From the NCBI GenBank assembly GCA_964243435.1, contig CAXTFM010000052.1:1-20359 (forward strand): a stretch of DNA of 20,359 nt. Reading direction: 5' to 3'. Position 1 is the stretch's first letter; the number at the start of each line of letters is the position of its first letter. Made by a program: the position numbers and the translations under genes. Below, in pieces: positions 1-7,009 of this stretch. The stretch is from RH-AL1 sp964243435 (GTDB taxonomy: Bacteria; Pseudomonadota; Alphaproteobacteria; Rhizobiales; Beijerinckiaceae). A model generated the notes under the pieces. It had not been told where the DNA came from, ran no database searches, and saw nothing but the letters and a program-made list of their open reading frames with translations.

Positions 1-1137
1 CCGGTGGAGTCGGCGCCGACGCCGGCCGACGCCGCCCGCCTCGCCGCCCTTGTCGCCGAGGCGCGGGCGCCGCTGGTGCTGCTCGGCGGCACCCGCTGGA
101 CGCCGGCGAGCCGCGACGCCCTGCTCCGCTTCGCCGGGCGCTGGGACCTGCCGGTCGCGACGAGCTTCCGCCGCATGGCGCTGTTCGACCCGCTGCACCC
201 GTGCTTCGCCGGCGAGCTCGGCATCGGGCCGAGCCCGGCGCTGCTCGCCCGCGTCAAGGCGGCGGACCTGCTGATCGTGGCCGGCGGGCGCCTCGGCGAC
301 ATCCCGAGCCAGGGCTACACGCTGTTCGATCTGCCGGCGCCGTCCTGCCGCATCGTCCACATCCATCCCGAGCCGGCGGAACTCGGCCGCGTGTTCGCGC
401 CCACCCTGGCGCTGGCCGCGACGCCGGCCGGCCTCGCCGCGACGCTCGACGCGATGGCGCCGCCGGCCGGCCCGCCGCCCTGGGCGGAGGGCACGGCGCA
501 GATCCATGCCGACTACCTCGCGTGGTCGGGGGAGGCGACGCCGCAGCCGGGCGGCGTCAACCTCGGCGAGGTGGTGGTGTGGCTGCGCGAGAACCTGCCG
601 GCGGACGCGGTGCTGACCACCGGCGCCGGCAACTTCGCCGGCTGGGTCGGGCGCTTCTACCGCCCGCGCCACCTCGGCGGCCACCTCGCCTCCGTGTCGG
701 GCTCGATGGGCTACGGCGTGCCCGCGGCGGTGGGGGCGGCGCGGCTGCGGCCGGACGCGACGGTGGTGTGCTTCGCCGGCGACGGCGACTTCCTGATGAA
801 CGGCCAGGAGTTCGCGACCGCGGTGCAGTACGGGCTGCCGATCGTGGTGGTCGTTTGCGACAACGGCTGCTACGGCACGATCCGCATGCACCAGGAGCGC
901 GAGTACCCCGGCCGCGTGTCGGCGACGACGCTGCGCAACCCCGACTTCGCCGCCTACGCCCGCGCCTTCGGCGGCTTCGGCGCCACGGTGGAGGCGACGG
1001 CGGCGTTCCCCGCCGCCTTCGCCGCCGCGCGCGCCAGCGGCCTGCCCGCGATCCTCCACCTCAAGGTCGACCCCGAGGCGATCACGCCGGCGACCACGCT
1101 GAGCGCGATCCGCGCGGCGGCGCTGGCGCGGGGGTGA
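1..1137 (+). CDS. Thiamine-diphosphate-dependent enzyme, acetolactate synthase-like (5' truncated by window edge)
   Basis: About 377 residues are visible, against roughly 550 for full-length family members. The N-terminal pyrimidine-binding domain is therefore missing and the first visible GTG (position 4) is unlikely to be the real start. What remains is the central domain (about residues 10-155, with VLLGG and LIVAGGRLGD segments) and the C-terminal pyrophosphate-binding domain. The latter has the diphosphate/Mg motif GDGDFLMNGQE from about residue 259, ending in CDNGCYGTIRMHQ, followed by a YPGRVS segment typical of IlvB-like enzymes. Such enzymes decarboxylate 2-oxo acids and may ligate the resulting carbanion. 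Substrate cannot be read from this fragment: a catabolic 2-oxo acid decarboxylase or carboligase is as likely as true acetolactate synthase, and no small regulatory subunit is visible. It converges with the NnrU-like gene 52 bp downstream. Family is confident; specific role is open. Confidence 0.88.
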   Translation, partial: PVESAPTPADAARLAALVAEARAPLVLLGGTRWTPASRDALLRFAGRWDLPVATSFRRMALFDPLHPCFAGELGIGPSPALLARVKAADLLIVAGGRLGDIPSQGYTLFDLPAPSCRIVHIHPEPAELGRVFAPTLALAATPAGLAATLDAMAPPAGPPPWAEGTAQIHADYLAWSGEATPQPGGVNLGEVVVWLRENLPADAVLTTGAGNFAGWVGRFYRPRHLGGHLASVSGSMGYGVPAAVGAARLRPDATVVCFAGDGDFLMNGQEFATAVQYGLPIVVVVCDNGCYGTIRMHQEREYPGRVSATTLRNPDFAAYARAFGGFGATVEATAAFPAAFAAARASGLPAILHLKVDPEAITPATTLSAIRAAALARG

Positions 1138-1189
1138 CGCGGCCCGACCGCGCGAACGCGGCGCAAGGGCGAAGCGCGCGCCGGGGCGG

Positions 1190-1834
1190 TCACGGCAGCG
1201 GCGACACGCCGAACAGCCAGGGGTGCGCCGCGAGCAGCACCGCCCACAGGGCGAGGCCGGCGCCGGGCGCCAGCGCGCCGATCTCGCGCCACGCCAGCCT
1301 GTTTCGCCCGGCGAGGATGGCGGCGAAGGGCAGGATGGAGGTGGTCGCGGCGAGCCGCGACCAGCCTGCGGGGTCGCGCGCGCCAAGCTTGCGGTCGATG
1401 GACGGCATGCCGAGCAGCGCGGTGAGGCCGAAGGCGCCGAAGAACAGGGTCGCGGCCAGGGTGCCGTTGCCGACGACGTGGACCCCCGACCAAAGGGCGA
1501 AGGACCACAGCATGGGATGGCGGGTGACGCGCAGCACGCCCGACGCTTCGCGGTCGAGCACGCGCTCGCCGCCCACCGCGGTCGGGTTGGCCACGGTGAC
1601 CGAGGCGACGAACAGCACCAAGGCCGCCGCCATCGCCGGCAGGAGCAGCCAGCCGAGCCAGGCCGGCGCCGTCCACAGCCGCACGGGGTCGCCACGGCGG
1701 GCGAGGTTGTAGCTGACGATCAGCGCGGTGATCGCCGCGACGGAAAGCAGCGAGAAGACGCCGCGGAAGCCGTTGTCGCCGATGCGGCCGGCGACGGCGC
1801 GGCGCACGCGCGTGCCGGCGATGCCGGCATGCAC
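1190..1834 (-). CDS. NnrU-like integral membrane protein
   Basis: The protein resembles the NnrU family, small polytopic inner-membrane proteins associated with nitric oxide/denitrification genes in some alphaproteobacteria. The core matches: an RGVFSLLS segment near residue 24, then hydrophobic helices (VAAITALIVSY, WLGWLLLPAMAAALVLFVASV), the conserved VTRHPMLWSFALWSGVHVVGNG segment (written here only as its two halves VTRHPMLWSF and ALWSGVHVVGNG) and a C-terminal helix. The GTG at 1834 is the only ATG/GTG/TTG start in this frame, but it lies in the middle of the family's first membrane helix. The in-frame codons just upstream read LSLLLAAALLWVGVHAG, which fits the missing N-terminus. Translation may start at a CTG near 1873, or a base may be wrong near the GTGA overlap with the preceding gene. 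It is last in the minus-strand run cupin, flavoprotein, NnrU. No other denitrification gene is visible, so a nitric oxide role is not supported here. Confidence 0.8.
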   Translation of the reverse strand: MHAGIAGTRVRRAVAGRIGDNGFRGVFSLLSVAAITALIVSYNLARRGDPVRLWTAPAWLGWLLLPAMAAALVLFVASVTVANPTAVGGERVLDREASGVLRVTRHPMLWSFALWSGVHVVGNGTLAATLFFGAFGLTALLGMPSIDRKLGARDPAGWSRLAATTSILPFAAILAGRNRLAWREIGALAPGAGLALWAVLLAAHPWLFGVSPLP

Positions 1835-1886
1835 GCCGACCCAGAGCAGGGCCGCGGCGAGGAGGAGGCTCAGGGCCGCCGCCCCC

Positions 1887-2840
1887 TCACCCCGCCATCG
1901 CCCGCGCCAGCGACGTGCCGGACAGCCACGCCGCCTCGACGCGCGGGCCGATCAGCCAGTCGCCGCAAAGGCCGAGGCGGAGATCGGGGTTCCACAGGTG
2001 GCGCACCTCCGTGCGGCCGGAACGGGCGTAGCGCCAGCGGTGCGCGGCGACGGTGAGGGGCGGGGGCAGGTCGATGCCGACCATGGCGGCGAAACCGGCG
2101 AGGAGGGCCTCGGTGACCGCCTCGCGGTCCTCCTCCAGGTGCTCGGCCGACCAGCGCGGCGCCGCCTGGATCACCCAGGCCTCCACCGGCGGGCGGCCGG
2201 GCTTGGCGCTGTTGCGCGCCGCCCAGCCCACCACCGCGCCGTCGCGCACCATGTCGGGGCCGGCCGGCAGGCGTTCGGCGAAGGCGGCGGTGACCGTCCA
2301 GCACGGCTGCGACGGGGTCGCGGCGGCAAGCCGCGCCATCGCGGCGTCAAAGGGCGCGACCAGCCGCCCGACCTGCTCGGAGGGCACCGCCACGACCACG
2401 GCGTCGTAGCCGGCCGCGTCGGGGGGCGGGCCGCCATGGCCGTCGCCGCGCAGGCGCCACAGGCCGTCCGCGCGACACAGCTCGACGACGGTGGTCGACC
2501 AGTGGACGTCGAGGCGGGACGCCATCTCGATGATCGGCGCGCTCATGCCGGGGGTGCCGACGAAGGCGTCGCCGCCCGCCGCCGGCCAGGGCGCGGCGTG
2601 GCCGGCGTCCCGCCAGCGCGCCACCCGCGCCCGGAACCCGTCGTCGCGGGCGCTCATGTACTGCGCGCCATAGTCGAAGCCGGCCTCGCCGCACGACGTC
2701 GCAACGGTGCGCGCGGACATGCGGCCGCCGGGGCGTTTGCCCTTGTCGAACAGGGTGACGGCGGGCGACCCGTCGTGGCCGCCGAGCGCCTCGGCGCAGG
2801 CGAGGCCGGCCATGCCGGCACCGACGACAGCCACCCTCAT
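1887..2840 (-). CDS. NAD(P)/FAD-dependent oxidoreductase (renalase/amine-oxidase-like)
   Basis: A 317-residue flavoprotein. From the ATG at 2840 the protein begins MRVAVVGAGMAGLACAEAL, a Rossmann GxGxxG dinucleotide-binding motif right at the N-terminus. An acidic FDKG follows at the end of beta-2, then GGRMSAR, typical of the renalase-like and amine oxidase superfamily. The C-terminus has the second FAD contact, LGLCGDWLIGPRVEAAWLSG. Length suits the small predicted NAD/FAD oxidoreductases (COG3380 type). The substrate is not apparent. Start choice: translation could in principle begin at several upstream ATGs produced by a 15-bp tandem repeat (2838-2896), adding MET-GA/GR units, but the Rossmann motif fixes 2840 as the functional N-terminus of the fold. 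It lies 70 bp after the cupin gene, and its TGA overlaps an out-of-frame GTG just before the NnrU-like gene, so the three genes probably share a transcript. Confidence 0.85.
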   Translation of the reverse strand: MRVAVVGAGMAGLACAEALGGHDGSPAVTLFDKGKRPGGRMSARTVATSCGEAGFDYGAQYMSARDDGFRARVARWRDAGHAAPWPAAGGDAFVGTPGMSAPIIEMASRLDVHWSTTVVELCRADGLWRLRGDGHGGPPPDAAGYDAVVVAVPSEQVGRLVAPFDAAMARLAAATPSQPCWTVTAAFAERLPAGPDMVRDGAVVGWAARNSAKPGRPPVEAWVIQAAPRWSAEHLEEDREAVTEALLAGFAAMVGIDLPPPLTVAAHRWRYARSGRTEVRHLWNPDLRLGLCGDWLIGPRVEAAWLSGTSLARAMAG

Positions 2841-2896
2841 CGCGCCGGTTTCCATCCTGCCGGTTTCCATCGCGCCGGTTTCATCGCGCCGGTCTG
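2838..2896 (-). repeat. 15-bp tandem repeat, about 3.9 copies, over the flavoprotein start codon
   Basis: On the plus strand the unit is catcgcgccggtttc, with copies at 2838-2852, 2853-2867, 2868-2882 and a shorter one at 2883-2896. On the coding (minus) strand each full copy carries an ATG and reads Met-Glu-Thr-Gly-Ala/Arg, so the gene has a ladder of in-frame potential start codons ending at the ATG at 2840. Seen directly; any regulatory role is inference. Confidence 0.9.
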
Positions 2897-2910
2897 CACG
2901 GGGGCCGGCG

Positions 2911-3237
2911 TTACCCCATGCCCTTCGCCGGCGGCGCGGTGCATTCCACCGCCGTGAAGGTTTCAAGGATGCGGTAGCTGTGCTCGACGCGCGCCGGCAC
3001 GAGGTAGGAGTCGCCCGGCTCCAGCCTCACCGTGTTGCCGCCGACGATCAGCTCGGCGCGGCCCGACACCACGTAGCCCAGCGTTTCATAGGCGCTGGCA
3101 TGCGGGGTCTTGTCGTTCGGCTCCTCGTTGCGCCACAGGCGCATGGCGATGACGTCGCCCCGCACCAGGGTCACCTCGCCATTGGGACCGGACTTGGCGG
3201 AAGCGCTGCTGACCTTGAGGGCGGTGTTATCGTTCAT
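2911..3237 (-). CDS. Small single-domain cupin protein
   Basis: A 108-residue protein with one cupin beta-barrel. The two cupin motifs are visible: the first around HASAYETLGYVVSGRAELIV (residues 46-65) and the second PGDSYLVPARVEHSY (about residues 74-88). The first motif has only part of the usual HxH...E metal triad (His, Glu) and the second keeps its His, so metal binding is plausible but not certain. The ATG at 3237 is preceded by GGAG at 7-nt spacing, which supports this start over any longer form. Single cupins of this size act as small-molecule binders, isomerases or dioxygenase-like enzymes, or as sensor domains. Nothing here selects one. It is first in the minus-strand run with the flavoprotein and NnrU-like protein, and is divergent from a small membrane protein across a repeat-containing 166-bp region. 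Confidence 0.88.
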   Translation of the reverse strand: MNDNTALKVSSASAKSGPNGEVTLVRGDVIAMRLWRNEEPNDKTPHASAYETLGYVVSGRAELIVGGNTVRLEPGDSYLVPARVEHSYRILETFTAVECTAPPAKGMG

Positions 3238-3301
3238 GTCGCGTCTCCGTTTCGGTTCCTCAACGCCGCACGGGCGGCGAAGCTCCCCCGCCGGGTTGCC
3301 G

Positions 3302-3386
3302 CAAGCCGCGCCACGACGAAGGCAGGCCGCGCCACGACGAAGGTAAGCCGCGCCGCGACAAAGGGCGGGGTCGCGCCACGTCGCGG
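3302..3386 (+). repeat. 21-bp tandem repeat, three clear copies plus one degenerate, in a divergent intergenic region
   Basis: Copies lie at 3302-3322, 3323-3343 and 3344-3364, each built around gccgcgccacgacgaagg or a near match. A degraded fourth runs to about 3386. The array lies between the divergent cupin gene (start 3237) and membrane-protein gene (start 3404), where both promoters should be. A 21-bp period is two turns of B-DNA, so repeated protein-binding sites on one face of the helix are possible. Slippage-generated repeat without function is the simpler reading. Confidence 0.85.
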
Positions 3387-3403
3387 CGCGTGGGAGCTTG
3401 GAC

Positions 3404-3874
3404 ATGCATCGGGCACGGGGGCGGGTTTTGGCAGGCAGCTTTCCCCGCCGCGTCGCGACGACCGGCACGGTGGCCGGCGCGACCTCCGTGCTCGCCCTGG
3501 CGCTGGTCGCGCTGGGCGAGCACAAGGGCGCGGCTCAGCCGCTCAACGCCACCAGCCACTGGCTCAACGGCGAGCGCGCGGCGCGCCGCCGTGCCCTCGA
3601 CCTCCGCCACACCGGCGTCGGCCTCGCCACCCATCTCGCCGCGACGCTGTTCTGGACGGGCTTCTTCGAGGCGTGGGTCGCCGTCCGCCCGGTGCGCGGC
3701 GGCGGCGACCTCGTTCTGCGCGCGACAACCGTGTCGGCGGCGGCGGCCTTCGTCGATTACGCGATGACGCCCCGGCGCTTCACCCCCGGCTGGGAGTTCG
3801 TGCTCACCCGGCGCGCGATGGCGGTGGTGTACGCCGCGATGGCGGCGGGCTTCGCGGCGGCGCCGCGGGGGTAA
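3404..3874 (+). CDS. Conserved small membrane protein, about four helices, function unknown
   Basis: A 156-residue protein that I do not assign to a named family. Hydrophobic stretches lie at about residues 20-38 (TTGTVAGATSVLALALVAL), 72-92 (VGLATHLAATLFWTGFFEAW), 105-120 and 135-150, compatible with four transmembrane helices. A polar segment after helix 1 reads QPLNATSHWLNGERAARRR, and it is followed by H-T at the head of helix 2. His and Trp in such loops are the most likely conserved positions. The ATG at 3404 is chosen; a TTG six bases upstream is possible. No clear Shine-Dalgarno is visible. It is transcribed alone, converging with the PCu(A)C gene three bases after its stop. Hydrophobic pattern and uninterrupted GC3-biased coding support a real gene. 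No function is proposed. Confidence 0.7.
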   Translation: MHRARGRVLAGSFPRRVATTGTVAGATSVLALALVALGEHKGAAQPLNATSHWLNGERAARRRALDLRHTGVGLATHLAATLFWTGFFEAWVAVRPVRGGGDLVLRATTVSAAAAFVDYAMTPRRFTPGWEFVLTRRAMAVVYAAMAAGFAAAPRG

Positions 3875-3877
3875 GCG

Positions 3878-4417
3878 TCAGCGCGCCGCGCCCGCGCCCG
3901 TTTCCATGCCCTTGCCCATGCCCGGCATGGCGGTGACGGCGGCGGGCGCGCCGGGTGCCACGGTGGCGCCGATCGCCGCGACGGCGAAGGTCACCGGCAC
4001 CGCGCCGGCCTTGGCGAACACCACCGTGCCCCGCACGCTCTGCCCTTCCCTGATCGGGGCGCTCGGCGTGAAGAACATCAGGTGGTCGCCGCCGGGCGCC
4101 AGGGTGAGCGTCGCGCCCGGCGCCACCGCGAGGCCGTCGTCGAGCTTGCGCATGTGCATGACGCCGTCCGCCATCGCCATGGTGTGGACCTCGGCGCGCG
4201 CCGCGACGTCGATGCTCGCGCCGACGAGGCGGTCGGGCGCGCTCCCCGTGTTGGTGATGGTGGCGTAGCCGCCGACCACCGGCGCGCCCTTCGGCGTCGC
4301 GCGCAGCCAGGGCGACGCCACCCTGATCGGCGAGGGCTTGGCCTCGTCGGCGTGCGCCGGCGGTGCGGCGGCGGCGATCAGAACGGTGAGGGCGAGGGTG
4401 GCGAATCGGGGAATCAT
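3878..4417 (-). CDS. Periplasmic copper chaperone PCu(A)C
   Basis: A 179-residue exported protein. The N-terminal 23 residues form a Sec signal peptide (hydrophobic TLALTVLIAAAAPP, cleavage after AHA). The PCu(A)C copper motif is present: His78 and Met80, Met89, then His112-Leu-Met114 within GGDHLMFF, matching the family pattern of H/M, about ten residues, M, about 22 residues, HxM. The C-terminus carries a Met-rich tail (MPGMGKGM), an extra likely Cu(I) site also seen in some homologues. The family delivers Cu(I) in the periplasm for CuA/CuB assembly of cytochrome oxidase, usually with Sco. That partner lies immediately upstream, 52 bp away (13 bp if the alternative ATG at 4456 is used, which would add MRYRLRRFTVGPA before the signal peptide). 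The downstream stop is three bases from the convergent membrane-protein gene. Confidence 0.93.
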   Translation of the reverse strand: MIPRFATLALTVLIAAAAPPAHADEAKPSPIRVASPWLRATPKGAPVVGGYATITNTGSAPDRLVGASIDVAARAEVHTMAMADGVMHMRKLDDGLAVAPGATLTLAPGGDHLMFFTPSAPIREGQSVRGTVVFAKAGAVPVTFAVAAIGATVAPGAPAAVTAMPGMGKGMETGAGAAR

Positions 4418-4469
4418 GGCGGGCCCAACGGTGAAGCGACGCAGGCGATAGCGCATGCCGCCGCCGCCG

Positions 4470-5291
4470 TCAGCCCGTCCGGCAAAGCTGCCCCGGCCCG
4501 AGGGTGGCGGACGGCGCCCACAGGTCCGCCGGCCCCGGCGCGCCCGGCCGGCACACGGGTTCGGGCGCCAGCGTCGTCAGCTTGGCGAGGATGCTGTCCT
4601 CGTCCTCGCCGTAGTAGATCTTGCCGACCACCCGCCCGGCCGCGTTGAGCAGCAGCGCGTCGGCCGAGTGCGCCACCTCGTAGCCGCCCTCCCCGCCGGC
4701 GGCGGCGCCGCGACGGCGCACCACGTGGAAGGTGTCGACCATCGCCGCGACCTCCGCCTCCGTGCCGGTGAAGCCGCGGATGCGCCGGTCGAAGGAGCCG
4801 AGGTAGTCCTTCAGCGCCGTCGGGGTGTCGCGCGCCGGGTCCACCGTGACGAACACGGCGTTGAAGCGGTCGGCGCCGGCGCCCATCCGGCCCATCGCCC
4901 CCGCCAGGAGGGACAGCGAGGTGGGGCACAGGTCGGGGCAGGAGGTGTAGCCGAAGTAGAGCACGCTCGGCCGGCCCGTCAGGTCGGCCTGCGTCACCCG
5001 CCGGCCGTCGGCGTCGGTCATGGCGAAAGGCCCGCCGACGCGGTTCTGCGAATAGGGCGTGCGTTGCTGGAGCATCAGCGCGGTGGTGCCGGCCGCCATC
5101 ACGGCCAGCGCCGCCAGCGTCACGAGGAGGTGCGCGCCCCGCGGCATGGCGCTGTCGCGCCGCCGCGGCGGCGGGAAGAACGAGGCCGGCGTGAGCCGCG
5201 CGCCGGCGCGCCAGGCCCGCGCCTCGTCGGACGCCGTGCCGAACCGGTCGGGATCGCTGCGCGGCATGGTCTGGTCCTCGCGTCGCGGCAT
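4470..5291 (-). CDS. SCO1/SenC-family copper chaperone, thioredoxin fold
   Basis: Membrane-anchored Sco protein for CuA centre assembly in cytochrome c oxidase. From the ATG at 5291 it has 273 residues. A cytoplasmic N-terminal stretch precedes one transmembrane helix (about residues 54-74, LLVTLAALAVMAAGTTALML). The periplasmic thioredoxin-like domain follows, with the CxxxC copper site Cys118-Pro-Asp-Leu-Cys122 and the third ligand His208 (VAHSADALLLN), plus the conserved FVTVDPARDTP. Two starts compete: ATG 5291 with AAGGA six bases upstream and ATG 5267 with GAGGA seven bases upstream, because the whole ribosome-site/ATG module is duplicated. A third ATG at 5147 sits at the helix but has no good ribosome site. 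Compared with usual Sco proteins (about 200 residues) the N-terminal extension is long. The C-terminal tail contains two more cysteines (VCRPG, LCRTG). It forms a unit with the PCu(A)C gene downstream. Confidence 0.93.
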   Translation of the reverse strand: MPRREDQTMPRSDPDRFGTASDEARAWRAGARLTPASFFPPPRRRDSAMPRGAHLLVTLAALAVMAAGTTALMLQQRTPYSQNRVGGPFAMTDADGRRVTQADLTGRPSVLYFGYTSCPDLCPTSLSLLAGAMGRMGAGADRFNAVFVTVDPARDTPTALKDYLGSFDRRIRGFTGTEAEVAAMVDTFHVVRRRGAAAGGEGGYEVAHSADALLLNAAGRVVGKIYYGEDEDSILAKLTTLAPEPVCRPGAPGPADLWAPSATLGPGQLCRTG

Positions 5292-5310
5292 GGTTGGTCC
5301 TTGCCGCGCG
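5261..5310 (-). repeat. 24-bp duplication of the ribosome-site/start-codon module of the Sco gene
   Basis: On the coding strand the sequence AGGACCA, a few bases, then CCATGCCGCG occurs twice, with ATGs at 5291 and 5267, exactly 24 bases apart and in frame. Each copy has its own Shine-Dalgarno (AAGGA or GAGGA). Both possible N-termini therefore begin Met-Pro-Arg. Seen directly; which start is used cannot be told. Confidence 0.85.
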
Positions 5311-5394
5311 ACGGGTCCGCCGCGACGGCGTCGCGCAATGGACACCACCGCCCCGCGCGCGGAAAGCCGCCGCGCTGCCGCACCGACCATCGGC

Positions 5395-6899
5395 TCAGCG
5401 CGCCAGCGCCGCGCGGGCGGCCTCGTAAAGGTCGATGCGCTGCCACGACCCGGTGCGCGGGTCGTCGCTGTCGAGCGCGGCGCCCGCCGCCGCCGCGGTG
5501 TCGGCGAGGAGCTGCCGGCGCGCCGCCGGCGACAGGTCGGGGCGCAGGGCTTCGAGCAGGACCTCGGCGCCGTCGGGCACCCGCATCGGCGTGTTTGCCG
5601 GCCCACGCCGCGGCAGGCCGTAGTCCATGGTGAAGGCGTAAAGCCGGCGTTGCGCCGGGGCGGCCCAAGGATCGGCNNNNNNNNNNNNNNNNNNNNNNNN
5701 NNNNNNNNNNNNNNNNNNNNNNNNNNNNNNNNNNNNNNNNNNNNNNNNNNNNNNNNNNNNNNNNNNNNNNNNNNNNAAGGATCGGCCGAAGGATCGGCCC
5801 GGGGGTCGGCCCGAGGGTCGGCGTTGCCGTCGCGGCCGGCGGCGGCGCAGGCGGCGAGGGGGACGCCGCATTCCCGTGCCAGCGCCGCCCGCAGCGCGTC
5901 GCGCGCGGTGTCGAACAGGGCGCGGTAGCGCGGGTCGGCGAGGAAGTGCGCGACGTTGCGCTCGGCCGCCATGCGGCCGCCGACGAGGTCGAGGGGGTAG
6001 TGCACGCCGAGCACGGCGCGGGAATAGCCGTAGCCGGCGGCGCGGGCGACGAGCGGCAGGAAGCGTTCCGGCACCATGGCGGCGAGAAGCAGCGCGGTGG
6101 TGTAGCCGACATCGGTGTGCCCGCTGGGGAACGAGCCGCCGGAGGCCCTGTAGGGCGCGCCGTCGCCGGCGACGACGTCGTCCTTGACGAGGCGGATGTC
6201 GTTGCCCGGCACGGTGTAGGGACGGGGAAAGGCGTAGAAGGCCTTCGCCGCCTGGGTGCTGATCTCGCTCGCCTTGAGGAGGGCGATCGCCTGCGCGAGG
6301 TCGCCCCGCGCATGGGCGCGCAGGAAGGCGCCGCCGAGCCGCGGGCCGAGCGCTTCCGGGAGGAAGAGCAGGGTGGCGACGCCGTCGGCGTCGAAAAGGG
6401 CGTGATGCTGCTGCGCCGGCGCGGCGTCGCGGTTGATCTCCGCCACGACCGCGGCGTTGCGCGCCAGCACCGCGGCGGGCAGGCCGGCGAACGCCGACAG
6501 CAGGGCGATGTCGGCCGCCTGGTTCGCCGCCACGGCGAAATCGTAGCCGGTCGCGCCCGCCCAAAGCTCCCGCGCCGCCACCGCCGACTGCCGGGCCTTG
6601 CCGGCGGTCGCGTCCGGCAGCGGCCGGTCCGAGCCGCGGAGCGCCCGCTTGATGCCCGCGTGCTCGGCATCGAGCAGCGCGCGGTAGGCCGGGTCGGTGT
6701 TCGCCGCCGTCACGGTGTCGGCGACGGCGGCGGCCTCCGCCGGGGTGACCTCCGCCCGGGTGACCTCCGCCGAGGTGACCTGCGCCGGGCCGACCTGCGC
6801 CTGGGTGGCCTGCGCCGCCGCGGCCGCCGGCTGCGCGGCGGATGCCGCCAGCGCGAGGCCGAAGGCGCGGCCCGCCAGGGTGCGACGCCGCTGTTCCAT
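5395..6899 (-). CDS. Secreted PAP2-superfamily acid phosphatase (class A type), interrupted by assembly gap
   Basis: From the ATG at 6899 (GGGGGAAGGA upstream) the protein has a signal peptide (RTLAGRAFGLALAAS, then an Ala-rich cleavage region near residue 29). A linker of 15-bp repeats covers about residues 30-60, and the PAP2 catalytic core follows. All three phosphatase motifs are intact: K219-x6-R226-P, the PSGH motif with Ser259-Gly260-His261, and S293-R294-x5-H300-x3-D304. This is the vanadium haloperoxidase/acid phosphatase active site, hydrolysing phosphomonoesters in the periplasm or outside. After the core comes an ADPx tetrapeptide repeat that runs into the 100-N gap. Beyond it, a C-terminal segment (YGLPRRGP, then VPDGAEVLLEAL, SWQRIDLYEAA) matches the tail seen in long bacterial PAP2 proteins. 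The two sides are in different frames only because 100 N is a placeholder; a gap of 12n+2 restores one gene. Substrate unknown. Confidence 0.88.
5665..5822 (-). repeat. 12-bp (ADPx tetrapeptide) tandem repeat containing the assembly gap
   Basis: Right of the gap the coding strand reads ADPR-ADPR-ADPS-ADP plus a T (5777-5822); left of it the sequence resumes GCCGATCCTTGG, ADPW (5665-5676). Unit is 12 bp. Both flanks are copies of the same repeat, which explains why assembly failed here. Copy number inside the gap is unknown. Confidence 0.9.
5677..5776. other. Assembly gap (100 N placeholder)
   Basis: Exactly 100 N, the usual placeholder for a scaffold join of unknown length. The number should not be used to infer reading frames. 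Repeat phase on both sides indicates a real length of 12n+2 bases. Confidence 0.97.
6731..6820 (-). repeat. 15-bp tandem repeat, six copies, in the phosphatase linker
   Basis: Six consecutive 15-bp units on the plus strand (6731-6745, 6746-6760, 6761-6775, 6776-6790, 6791-6805, 6806-6820), consensus near tgacctccgcccggg, diverging toward the signal-peptide side. On the coding strand they give pentapeptides such as QVGPA, QVTSA, EVTRA and EVTPA between the signal peptide and the catalytic domain. Probably a flexible linker expanded by slippage. Confidence 0.9.
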
Positions 6900-7009
6900 G
6901 GATTCCACGTCCTTCCCCCGTACCGCCGCCACGGTAGCGAAGACGATGCCGCACGCCGGCACGGCGGCCGTCCCCTGGTCGCCGGCGGCAACGTTCCCAT
7001 TTGAAGCGG

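Noticed and set aside
1190..1834. Denitrification locus based on the NnrU-like protein
   Set aside because: No nitric oxide or nitrite reductase genes are in the window, and the family is widespread outside denitrifiers.
3302..3386. CRISPR-like array
   Set aside because: Copies are directly adjacent with no unique spacers, and no cas genes are present.
5357..5375. Small hairpin (GCGCGG with CCGCGC, seven-base loop) between phosphatase and Sco genes as a terminator
   Set aside because: Six GC pairs without a U-tract arise often by chance at this base composition.
5677..5776. Insertion sequence or other mobile element hidden at the gap
   Set aside because: Both flanks are copies of the same short repeat and reading frames are compatible with a simple repeat expansion. 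No inverted repeats or transposase remnants flank it. An insertion cannot be formally excluded until the gap is closed.
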